Shown here: piece by piece, positions 1-5,305 of the stretch
Layout of the letters: the number at the start of each line of letters is the position of its first letter
Numbering within the stretch: the stretch's first letter is position 1
Program-made: the position numbers and the translations under genes
Assembly: GCA_902767395.1 (NCBI GenBank)
Contig: CACXHI010000222.1
Coordinates: 1 to 5,780, forward strand
Reading direction: 5' to 3'
DNA length: 5,780 nucleotides
Origin: Oscillospiraceae bacterium
Lineage (GTDB): Bacteria > Bacillota > Clostridia > Oscillospirales > Oscillospiraceae
The notes under the pieces: generated by a model
The model's input: the letters and a program-made list of their open reading frames with translations, nothing else
Databases searched by the model: none
What the model was told of the DNA's origin: nothing

Positions 1-369
1 GACGACGGGTATGAAGACAACTACACGGATCTGTTCCCCCTGTTGAAGCAATACAACGTCAAAGCCACGATCTTCGTGATTACCGGGAAGATCGGGATGC
101 AGTACTATCTCACCAAGGCCCAGATCAAGGAGATGTCGGATTCCGGTCTGGTTTCGATCCAGAGCCACACCGTGACCCACGCCAACCTCGACGAGCTGTA
201 TGAGAACCAGCTCCACACGGAGCACCGGGATTCCATGCTCGCGCTGGCGCGCATCACCGGCAAGCAGCCCTTTGTGCTGTGCTACCCCACGGGCCGGAGC
301 ACCGGCTTCTCCCGGGAGATCACGGCGCAGTACTACCAATACGGTCTGTTTATGGGCGGGCCTTGCTAG
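1..369 (+). CDS. Polysaccharide deacetylase (NodB/CE4 family), 5'-partial, ended early by an in-frame TAG
   Basis: This is a metal-dependent deacetylase that would remove N- or O-acetyl groups from a cell-surface or extracellular polysaccharide. The frame is open from base 1, so the N-terminus, including any signal peptide, lies outside the window. The first residues, DDGYEDNY, are NodB motif 1 (catalytic base Asp and metal-binding Asp). They are followed by the strand KATIFVI. SHTVTH, encoded at about 160-180, is motif 2 with the two metal-binding histidines, and CYPTGR at about 280-298 corresponds to motif 3. The frame stops at TAG 367-369, just after the late YGLFMGG strand. The residues after the stop still read as the family's C-terminal end (see 370-471), so this is probably a nonsense-interrupted gene. 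The co-directional GH26 lipoprotein starts 76 bases after the TGA at 469-471. The family assignment is firm; the substrate is unknown. Confidence 0.85.
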   Translation, partial: DDGYEDNYTDLFPLLKQYNVKATIFVITGKIGMQYYLTKAQIKEMSDSGLVSIQSHTVTHANLDELYENQLHTEHRDSMLALARITGKQPFVLCYPTGRSTGFSREITAQYYQYGLFMGGPC

Positions 370-471
370 GTGACCGGCGAAGCGCCCTATCGGATCTACC
401 GCATCTACGTTCCCCGCTATCTGACCGTGGACGAGCTGCTCGGCCGTCTGCGCAACGCGGTTGCTTCCTGA
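370..471 (+). pseudogene. In-frame C-terminal remainder of the deacetylase beyond the amber codon
   Basis: In the same frame as the deacetylase, the codons after TAG 367-369 run open to TGA 469-471. They give a 33-residue tail beginning VTGEAPYRIYRIYVPRY and continuing LTVDELLGRL. A pattern of 'R-I-Y-V-P-R' followed by a short helix is typical of the end of clostridial NodB-domain proteins. This segment was therefore part of the deacetylase, or still is if the TAG is read through. A single G-to-A change from TGG (Trp) would create the TAG. No independent start codon or ribosome binding site is visible for this piece. Confidence 0.7.
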
Positions 472-530
472 CCGTTTTGACACAAGAACTGCGGCGGGCA
501 GCCTTCTGCCGCGGGGAAAATCATCCAAAG

Positions 531-538
531 AAAGAGGG
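531..538 (+). promoter_or_regulatory. Ribosome binding site of the GH26 lipoprotein gene
   Basis: AAAGAGGG lies 9 bases before ATG 548. It fixes the start at 548 rather than at the in-frame ATG at 461, which has no such site and would overlap the end of the deacetylase. Starting at 548 also puts the hydrophobic signal segment and lipobox at the normal distance from the N-terminus. Confidence 0.75.
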
Positions 539-547
539 ATCAATACC

Positions 548-2134
548 ATGGACCATACAACCGGATTTGCAAGCGTGAAAGCGCCCTGCGGCAGACGCGC
601 CGTTCGCGGCGGCCTGCTCCTTCTGCTCCTGCTGGCACTGGTCGGCCTGACCGCCTGCGCACAGGGGCACAATCTGGACGAGCCCTTTTACCTCGGCGCG
701 ACGGAAGCGGGCCTTCTCTATGAGGATCACGTCAACGGCTGCGTTCTGACGCTTCCGGCAGAGGCGGAGGCGGATACCTCCCTGTTCCCGATCCGAACCG
801 TTTTCTCGGCGGAGGGCTGGCGGCTTCAGGTGTTCGTGGAAACGGAACAAAGCAGCCGCGAATACGTTGGCTATTCCAACAAGCCTCTGGAAAACGGCGG
901 CGAGCTGACCGTCACCGACAGCGGCACGCGCGAGGCCGGACCGAACGGGAAATACAGCGCTGCGTTCAACGCATGGAAGCGCAGACCGCTTTCGCGTCTG
1001 CCGGACGACTGCCCGAACGCTGTCTGCGTGGACGTCTCCTGCGGATCGAAGAAGGTCGTCACCCTGCTGCTGCAATATGCGGACGGCGTGGATGCGGACG
1101 CCATTTTGGAGCTTCTGTGCGGAAGTATTCAGGATAACCGCGCCACGGCTGACGCGCCGGAGCTGCATCTGGGCAGCGGCGCAGACCCCTCCGCCATGGC
1201 GTCTGGTACCCGCGCGGTCTATGAGAAGCTGTTCGGGGAGGATGCCAGACTGAGCTGGGGCATTTTCGAGCCAACGGAGACCACGCTTGTGATGCAAACG
1301 CAGTCGCAGCTTCCCGCGCTGGAGGCCGCGCTCGACTATGATTTTACGGTCAGCGTTCTGTATATGGACTTCGCCTGCAGGGTGGATTCGATCCGCCAGC
1401 GATTGACCCGCGCCTCCGAGCAGGGCATGGTCACGGAGCTCACCGTGCAGACGGTTTCGACCTCCATGCTCTTAGACGTGCTCGACGGGCAGTATGACGA
1501 TTACCTGCGCGAGCTGGCGCAGGCCATTTCGGCGCAGACCGTGCCGGTTCTTGTGCGGCCGGGCAACGAGATGAACGGCGACTGGTGCTCCTGGTGTGCA
1601 TTCAATTACGGGCGAGACGCCTCTCTCTTCACGGCGTTCTACCGCTATCTCCATGACTTTTTCCGGGCAGAGGGCGTAGAGAATACCATCTGGGTCTGGA
1701 ACCCGAACAGCGCTTCCTTCCCGAACTTTGTGTGGAACAACGAGCTGGTCTACTATCCCGGCGACGCCTATGTGGACGTGGTGGGCCTGACTGCCTATAA
1801 CACGGGCACCTATTACGAAAGCGAGTCGTGGCAGACCTTCTCCGAGCTGTACACGGACTACTATGCCCGCATGAGCAGCCGGTTCTCCCAGCCGCTCATG
1901 ATTACCGAGTTCTCCTGCTCCGGGATCGGCGGCGACAAGGCCCAGTGGGTGCGGGATATGTTCGCCGCGCTGGACGCCTTCCCCCGGCTCAAGGTCGCAA
2001 TCTGGTGGAATTCGGAGGATTACGACTTGACGCTTGATCCGCCGGTCGTCTCCCGCTCCTACCGGCTCGACGACGATGAAACGGTTCTGTCCGTCTTCCG
2101 CGAGGCGCTGAAGGGCTTCCCCGGACGGAACTGA
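548..2134 (+). CDS. GH26-family glycoside hydrolase lipoprotein (beta-mannanase-like)
   Basis: This is a predicted surface-anchored hydrolase of 528 residues. A leucine-rich hydrophobic stretch (residues about 21-36) ends in the lipobox LTAC with Cys37, so it should be lipidated and held on the outer face of the membrane. Residues about 40-225 form an N-terminal domain that I cannot name. From about residue 230 (WGIFEP) to about 510 the GH26 (clan A TIM barrel) fold is visible. RPGNEMNG carries the acid/base Glu341, WVWNPN and YYPGDAYVD..G..AYN follow, and MITEF carries the nucleophile Glu454. A late IWWN strand closes the barrel. GH26 enzymes mostly cleave beta-1,4-mannan, though some act on mixed-linkage glucan or xylan, so the substrate is not settled. 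The upstream deacetylase suggests a joint role in trimming an acetylated polysaccharide. No clear promoter lies in the 76-base gap, so co-transcription with the deacetylase is likely. The stop is TGA. Confidence 0.88.
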   Translation: MDHTTGFASVKAPCGRRAVRGGLLLLLLLALVGLTACAQGHNLDEPFYLGATEAGLLYEDHVNGCVLTLPAEAEADTSLFPIRTVFSAEGWRLQVFVETEQSSREYVGYSNKPLENGGELTVTDSGTREAGPNGKYSAAFNAWKRRPLSRLPDDCPNAVCVDVSCGSKKVVTLLLQYADGVDADAILELLCGSIQDNRATADAPELHLGSGADPSAMASGTRAVYEKLFGEDARLSWGIFEPTETTLVMQTQSQLPALEAALDYDFTVSVLYMDFACRVDSIRQRLTRASEQGMVTELTVQTVSTSMLLDVLDGQYDDYLRELAQAISAQTVPVLVRPGNEMNGDWCSWCAFNYGRDASLFTAFYRYLHDFFRAEGVENTIWVWNPNSASFPNFVWNNELVYYPGDAYVDVVGLTAYNTGTYYESESWQTFSELYTDYYARMSSRFSQPLMITEFSCSGIGGDKAQWVRDMFAALDAFPRLKVAIWWNSEDYDLTLDPPVVSRSYRLDDDETVLSVFREALKGFPGRN

Positions 2135-2151
2135 GCGTCATGCCGAACCCG

Positions 2152-2168
2152 CGCCGGGCAACCCGGCG
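2152..2168 (+). terminator. GC hairpin just after the GH26 gene (possible terminator without T-tract)
   Basis: CGCCGGG (2152-2158), a CAA loop, and CCCGGCG (2162-2168) form a perfect 7-bp stem beginning 18 bases after the TGA stop of the hydrolase. A competing GGCGG/CCGCC stem (2165-2169 with 2175-2179) overlaps it. No run of T follows, so it is not a classical intrinsic terminator. It may act as an mRNA 3'-end stabiliser or a weak terminator. Confidence 0.35.
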
Positions 2169-2225
2169 GAAACACCGCCGCCCGCCGCAGAATCAGCGCG
2201 CATCAATCTGAAATCGAAACGCGCA

Positions 2226-2269
2226 ATCGCGGGGCACAGCGGCCAAAGATGGCCACTGTGTCCCGCGAT
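2226..2269. repeat. Long near-perfect inverted repeat, 20-bp stem with 4-nt loop
   Basis: Bases 2226-2245 and 2250-2269 are inverted copies around an AAGA loop, with 18 of 20 positions matching. The two exceptions each form a G-U wobble on one strand only, one on each strand, so the dyad gives no strand preference. An outer pair AACGC (2218-2222) and GCGTT (2280-2284) may extend it past an asymmetric gap. It lies between the convergent GH26 gene and the minus-strand small gene and has no T-tract on either side. It could be a bidirectional transcription block or a palindromic repeat element. The remaining sequence between 2135 and 2407 shows no credible gene. Confidence 0.7.
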
Positions 2270-2407
2270 GATTCGTCCAGCGTTGCAAATCACACCCCGC
2301 AGAGCACAGGATATGCGGCGACAGGCTCCAAAAATCACAGGAGGCCATTTCACGTCGCGGAAGACTCCCTCATCAGAGCCCTTTATAACTGAACCAGTTT
2401 ATTTGTT

Positions 2408-2578
2408 TCACGGAAACGTTGGGTTCGTTTCCTTCACAGTCACGGCAAACGCTGTTCCGTCCTTCATAATGACAGTCAAGCCCTCGCGGTTCGCAGAGAT
2501 ATCCTGTAATTCCGCTTCCAGCGCGTTGCTTTCGTTGATCAGGTCAAACAGCGTATCTACAAAGTAAGCTTTCTCCAT
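2408..2578 (-). CDS. Small conserved-looking hypothetical protein, 56 residues
   Basis: I do not recognise this gene by name. It starts at ATG 2578 with an ideal GGAGG 7 bases upstream and ends at TGA 2408-2410. The reading frame stays open further upstream to about 2863, but only this start has a ribosome binding site. The protein begins MEKAYFVDTLFDLINES, an amphipathic helix. It continues with an acidic stretch, then two probable beta strands (GLTVIMKDG and AFAVTVKE) linked by a DGT turn. No signal peptide, membrane segment or cysteines are present. This looks like a small alpha-beta cytoplasmic protein, perhaps a binding or accessory protein of a mobile element, though this is inference only. 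Expression appears to be controlled by the long attenuator leader upstream. The gene lies in an AT-richer island between GC-rich genes, which hints at acquisition by transfer. Confidence 0.72.
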   Translation of the reverse strand: MEKAYFVDTLFDLINESNALEAELQDISANREGLTVIMKDGTAFAVTVKETNPTFP

Positions 2579-2761
2579 ATCGCAGCCTCCTTCATGCAAA
2601 AAGGGCATCCGCCGAAGCGAATGCCCGAAAAACACATCACTCCGATTGCTGCGACACAAGTTTCCGACCTTCGTGGGGATGCGAAAACAGGAGAATGTGT
2701 TTTTGCCATGATAGCAAAAACATATTCCCACGTAAGGCCGAATAATATGTACTTGCGTCGC
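2579..2761 (-). promoter_or_regulatory. Structured attenuator leader RNA with competing pairings
   Basis: This is the predicted transcribed 5' leader of the 56-codon gene, roughly 180 nt. Along the minus-strand RNA: stem A pairs 2727-2714 with 2706-2693 (14 bp, one mismatch, inner 9 bp perfect). The second arm of stem A can instead pair with 2637-2628 (AAAAACACAT with ATGTGTTTTT, 10 bp perfect), extended by CTCC (2693-2690) with GGAG (2643-2640). A segment at 2682-2669 (GCATCC..CGAAG) is complementary to the 3' half of the terminator at 2617-2605 (CTTCG..GGATGC). That pairing would abolish the terminator. GCAAAAA (2706-2700) also matches the terminator's TTTTTGC tail (2602-2596). These are visible complementarities; the regulatory switch is inferred. 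The effector is unknown: small leader frames exist but none has a good ribosome binding site. Confidence 0.65.
2598..2626 (-). terminator. Intrinsic terminator in the 5' leader of the small gene (attenuator)
   Basis: On the minus strand GGGCATTCGC, a TTCG tetraloop and GCGGATGCCC form a 10-bp stem (2626 to 2603) followed at once by TTTTT (2602-2598). The only imperfection is a U-G wobble on this strand, which would be a C-A mismatch on the plus strand, so the minus strand is the functional one. The terminator ends only a few bases before the GGAGG of the 56-codon gene and downstream of that gene's promoter. Transcription would therefore stop before the gene unless the hairpin is prevented from forming. 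Confidence 0.85.
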
Positions 2762-2800
2762 AAGGTCATCATAACATGTTCTCTGTTTTTTTGCAAGTAC
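2749..2800. promoter_or_regulatory. Operator-like inverted repeats bracketing the promoter
   Basis: GTACTTGC (2749-2756) and GCAAGTAC (2793-2800) are perfect 8-bp inverted copies. The right one covers the -35 box and the left one covers the predicted transcription start region. In addition CTTGCG-T-CGCAAG (2752-2764) is a 13-base odd palindrome directly downstream of the -10. The placement fits binding sites of a dimeric repressor, but no matching regulator gene is present in the window. Confidence 0.45.
2768..2796 (-). promoter_or_regulatory. Sigma-A-type promoter with extended -10 for the attenuator leader and small gene
   Basis: On the minus strand TTGCAA (2796-2791) and TATGAT (2773-2768) are separated by exactly 17 bases. 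A TG one base before the -10 gives the extended TGnTATGAT form. Transcription should begin near 2761, about 180 bases before ATG 2578. The -10 overlaps two ATG triplets (2772 and 2769), so these cannot start a leader peptide from this promoter. The promoter lies in the 297-base gap between the small gene and the end of the L,D-transpeptidase gene. Confidence 0.75.
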
Positions 2801-2875
2801 AGAATGAAATTCCTCCCACCCGTTTTGATTGGGCAGTCCCTGTTCATCCAACCGCGGCAACACTGGGAACAGGCG

Positions 2876-3871
2876 TCATCCCGCGCCGGTAATCAGGATA
2901 TATGGGTTTTTCTCTGCGTCCAGCCAGTTCAGGACGGACAGCATATCCTCTCGGCGCAGGCCGACACAGCCGCCGGTTCCGCCCCGGCTGCAATGCAGGA
3001 AGATAGCGCAGCCTCGATCCGGAATCACGTCGGGCGGGCGGTTAAACTCGATCACGCAGGCCCACGCATACAGGGTCGGGTAATCCTCCAAGTGCTCCAC
3101 GTCGTCGCTCCACGGAAGCAGCGTGGGATCGTTCCGCTCCTGCCATGTGTTGAAATAGGGCGAGGCCTCGTCGCAGACCCAATCCGAGTTGGGCGTGACC
3201 TGTCTCCACGGGAGCTTCAGGCCGTCCGGCGGCGGCTCGTTTCCGAAGGCCGAGCTGATTGCCCATAATCCCGCGGGGGAGGTGTTCGTGTTCCGCCGCC
3301 GGTGATGCTTGACTCCGTTTTTTCCGACGAAGCCTTGCAGATGCTCCAGCCTGTCCACTGGACGGAAGACGCCTTCGTTCGTGCGTTCATAGCAGACCGT
3401 CCGCGTGGTCACGCCATCCGTGGGCTGGGCAACAACAAGAATCAGCTGTCGGCAGTCTCGTTCCTCCAGATCGGTCATGGAAAGCCCCTCCACGGCCATC
3501 CACTTTTCCAGCAGCAGCACGGCGTCGCAAGCTTCATCCGCCGGATAGCGCTCCGCCAGCTCCGGCCTCCACGTGGGCGTCGTGTCCCCGATCTGGAAAC
3601 GGGGCAGGTCCGGCGCAGGCTCGTGTTCCGTCGAGGGCGACGCCGTCGAGGGCGGCACGGAAGATCCCGGCGCCGTCTGCAAAGGCTGCGGCAGCGTGGG
3701 TTCCGTGGATGGGACGGACGCTGAGACAGAGGGTTTTGCCGCCGTCGTAGGCGGCGAGGACATGACGATCACAGGAGGCGACGCCGGCGCTGTCTGCGGG
3801 GCGGCGGCAGCCATGGCCGCACAGCCGCATAGCCCGAACAGCACGGGCAGCAACCACATCAGTCGCTTCAT
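2876..3871 (-). CDS. L,D-transpeptidase (YkuD-like) lipoprotein
   Basis: This 331-residue envelope protein probably forms or edits 3-3 peptidoglycan cross-links, or attaches proteins to the wall. The N-terminus MKRLMWLLPVLFGLCGC is a lipoprotein signal with Cys17 in the lipobox. A long Pro/Ser/Thr/Ala-rich linker (residues about 20-95) would carry the enzyme away from the membrane. The C-terminal domain carries VGKNGV, SPAGLW, SPYFNTW and GCAIFLH (His293), then GGTGGCV with the presumed nucleophile Cys302, and DMLSVLNWLD with ILI at the end. This is the variant YkuD pattern with a short His-to-Cys spacing, not the classical SHGCHN box. ATG 3871 is preferred over TTG 3877 because GGAGG lies 9 bases before the ATG but only 3 before the TTG. 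The start overlaps the preceding gene's stop by ATGA, so translation is probably coupled. The stop is TGA. It is the last gene of the sigma factor operon. Confidence 0.83.
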   Translation of the reverse strand: MKRLMWLLPVLFGLCGCAAMAAAAPQTAPASPPVIVMSSPPTTAAKPSVSASVPSTEPTLPQPLQTAPGSSVPPSTASPSTEHEPAPDLPRFQIGDTTPTWRPELAERYPADEACDAVLLLEKWMAVEGLSMTDLEERDCRQLILVVAQPTDGVTTRTVCYERTNEGVFRPVDRLEHLQGFVGKNGVKHHRRRNTNTSPAGLWAISSAFGNEPPPDGLKLPWRQVTPNSDWVCDEASPYFNTWQERNDPTLLPWSDDVEHLEDYPTLYAWACVIEFNRPPDVIPDRGCAIFLHCSRGGTGGCVGLRREDMLSVLNWLDAEKNPYILITGAG

Positions 3872-4482
3872 GGGCAACTGCCTCCGCCGTCTGGCTGGTT
3901 CAGCGGCAGCTCCTGCGTGTCGGAGGAATCGAAGATGACCCAGTTGCCATCCTCGGTTTGGACGAGGTAGAAATACTGATCCAGCGTTCCGTCCCGGTAG
4001 AAGGTCTTGGTATGGTCGTAGACCACCGTGTAGCGGGCGTAGACCGCCTGCACCTCGGCAAGCTGTTTTCCTTCCAAGGCCGCCGGCTTGGGACCGTAGC
4101 CGCTTCGCAGGGCCAGCACAGAGTCGGGCTCCCAGGAAAAAATCTTCCGGGTTTCCGCCGCATCCGCCCGAATTTCCTCCACCGTGACGGAAATCGTGTA
4201 ATCCTTCTCAATCTGCCGGGAAACTGCCTCCCGGACGACCTGCTCCGGGTCGGGAGCAGGGGTTTGGAGCCAGCGGTCGTTCCAGATGCCGATCAGCTCC
4301 CCAATGCCATACACCGTTGCGGCCAGCGCAATGACGATCACCGCCGCCAGCAGGGCGCGCAGAACCAGTCGGCGGCCCCTCCTTGCGGTGACAGACCCGC
4401 CCGTTTTCCCCGCGTGCCCTGCTTGCCAGACGTAGGCATCGTCGGCATCATTCAGAGCATTCAGAAAATCTTTCGCATTCAT
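3868..4482 (-). CDS. Single-pass membrane protein, probable anti-sigma partner of the ECF sigma factor
   Basis: This 204-residue protein lies directly after the sigma gene. A short N-terminal cytoplasmic part (MNAKDFLNALNDADDAYV, residues 1-40) is rich in Arg just before a hydrophobic helix at about 43-61. The rest lies outside the membrane: a segment with helix-strand character (about 80-105) and a C-terminal sheet-like region with YFYLVQTEDGNWVIFD. The layout (small cytoplasmic head, one helix, external sensor) is that of clostridial anti-sigma proteins. The zinc-binding HxxxCxxC motif of classical anti-sigma factors is absent, so the role is inferred from topology and position. AGGAGG lies 7 bases before ATG 4482. 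Both ends overlap the neighbouring genes by ATGA. It may instead be an envelope sensor or substrate-binding protein without anti-sigma activity. Confidence 0.72.
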   Translation of the reverse strand: MNAKDFLNALNDADDAYVWQAGHAGKTGGSVTARRGRRLVLRALLAAVIVIALAATVYGIGELIGIWNDRWLQTPAPDPEQVVREAVSRQIEKDYTISVTVEEIRADAAETRKIFSWEPDSVLALRSGYGPKPAALEGKQLAEVQAVYARYTVVYDHTKTFYRDGTLDQYFYLVQTEDGNWVIFDSSDTQELPLNQPDGGGSCP

Positions 4483-5036
4483 AGCAAGTCCTCCTGTTTC
4501 AAGAATTTTCTGAGCTTGTTTCTGGTACGATGGAGCATCAAATTTGTTTTGTTCCGGCTGAAGCCAAATCTCTCACAAACGTCGGTGATCTCTTCAAAAT
4601 ACCAGTAGCGGCAAAGAAACACATTCCGCTCCGTCTCCGGCAGGGTGTCCAGAAACCGATTGATCGTCTGGATCAGCTCCTGCTTCAGGAGCTCCCCCTC
4701 CAAGCTGGCGTTCGACGGAATCACTTCCGCGATTTCCTCCAGCGCCAGCGTTACGGTCCAGCCGCCCCGTTTTTCCCGATGACGCGCCCGCCAACGGTCA
4801 ATGGCCTTGCTCCGGGTCAGCTTTCCGAGATAGGCGCCCAAATTTTCGGGGCGCTTCGGCGGGATGCTGTTCCACGCGCCGAGCCACGTGTCGTTGACGC
4901 ATTCCTCGGCGTCCTCCTCGTTTTGCAGAATATTCCTCGCAATTGCGGTGCAGTAGCTTCCGTATTGTTCCGCAGTCCGGTCGATCGCAGCCGCATTGCG
5001 TTCCCAATACAGATCCATGATGTTTTGGTCATCCAT
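4479..5036 (-). CDS. ECF-type RNA polymerase sigma factor (sigma-70 family)
   Basis: This 185-residue alternative sigma factor has the two-domain ECF layout. Region sigma-2 spans about residues 17-84, with the DAEECVNDTWLGAW helix (42-55) and LTRSKAIDRWRAR, which contact core polymerase and the -10 element. Sigma-4 spans about 122-180, with LPETERNVFLCRYW followed by a helix-turn-helix (EEITDVCERFGFSRNKTNLMLHR) that should read the -35 element. ATG 5036 is chosen because AAAGGAG lies 8 bases upstream and the protein then has the normal ECF length; the frame is open further upstream but without a better start. The gene leads a three-gene operon with ATGA overlaps to the membrane partner and, through it, to the L,D-transpeptidase. 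Envelope stress response is the natural inference. Autoregulation is common for such operons, but I could not identify a promoter with confidence. Confidence 0.9.
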   Translation of the reverse strand: MDDQNIMDLYWERNAAAIDRTAEQYGSYCTAIARNILQNEEDAEECVNDTWLGAWNSIPPKRPENLGAYLGKLTRSKAIDRWRARHREKRGGWTVTLALEEIAEVIPSNASLEGELLKQELIQTINRFLDTLPETERNVFLCRYWYFEEITDVCERFGFSRNKTNLMLHRTRNKLRKFLKQEDLL

Positions 5037-5128
5037 CGTATCAACTCCTTTTGAGGGCCCTTCACCCTGATACACGCTGTTTCTTGCGCGCGCTTTCAAA
5101 AGATGGAAATAAAAATCTGTTCTATCTG

Positions 5129-5241
5129 GTTTCCTTGGAAACGTCAGGAACCGAGACGCCTGCCCCGCAGACGCCTCGGTTCCATGTATTTGACGTTTTC
5201 GTGACCGCAACGGTCAGAACACGGGGCCGCTCTGCTCCGTG
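5129..5241 (-). promoter_or_regulatory. Multi-hairpin region upstream of the ECF sigma gene
   Basis: Three hairpins follow one another. The largest pairs 5147-5163 with 5167-5183 (17 positions, 3-nt loop), with an outer 8-bp AAACGTCA/TGACGTTT stem (5139-5146 with 5191-5198) across a 7-nt one-sided gap. The second is TGACCG-CAA-CGGTCA (5202-5216). The third is an 8-bp stem at 5220-5241. On the minus strand the two imperfections of the large stem are G-U wobbles; on the plus strand they are A-C mismatches, so a minus-strand RNA is favoured. A GTTTCC/GGAAAC dyad (5129-5142) overlaps the end and competes with the outer stem. It could be a leader RNA of the sigma operon, an operator region, or the 3' end of the gene at 5306. 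No U-tract follows. Apart from this and the sigma ribosome binding site, 5037-5305 shows nothing gene-like. Confidence 0.55.
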
Positions 5242-5305
5242 CGTCCCCCTGCCGTAACGGTTCAGTTCAGCCCCGAGGCATGTGGAGGACAGCGCCGCCT
5301 TCCTG

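Noticed and set aside
521..1297. Long minus-strand open frame (258 codons) opposite the GH26 gene
   Set aside because: It lies antisense to a gene with firm domain motifs, has Arg/Ala-rich low-complexity translation, and has no ribosome binding site.
2557..2863. Longer minus-strand frames through the leader (96 codons, and an N-terminal extension of the small gene to 2863)
   Set aside because: Their starts lie upstream of or at the promoter -10, they cross the terminator, and only ATG 2578 has a GGAGG. They could be partial leader-peptide frames but not stable genes.
2594..3268. Plus-strand open frame of 224 codons
   Set aside because: It runs antisense through the attenuator and the L,D-transpeptidase active-site region. 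The translation shows no motif, and its start overlaps the terminator region.
3283..3330. Possible internal frameshift in the transpeptidase (VKHHRRRNTNTSPAG stretch)
   Set aside because: The Arg/Asn-rich stretch is unusual, but the frame is protein-like on both sides (VGKNGV before, SPAGLW after) with spacing as expected for the family, so an intact gene is more likely.
3302..3938. Two plus-strand open frames (140 and 121 codons) opposite the transpeptidase linker
   Set aside because: Their Gly/Arg/Val-rich translations mirror the GC-rich Pro/Ser/Thr linker on the other strand and have no ribosome binding sites.
3958..5054. Plus-strand open frames of 216 and 174 codons opposite the sigma factor and its partner
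   Set aside because: They are shadows of well-supported minus-strand genes with recognisable sigma-2 and sigma-4 regions.
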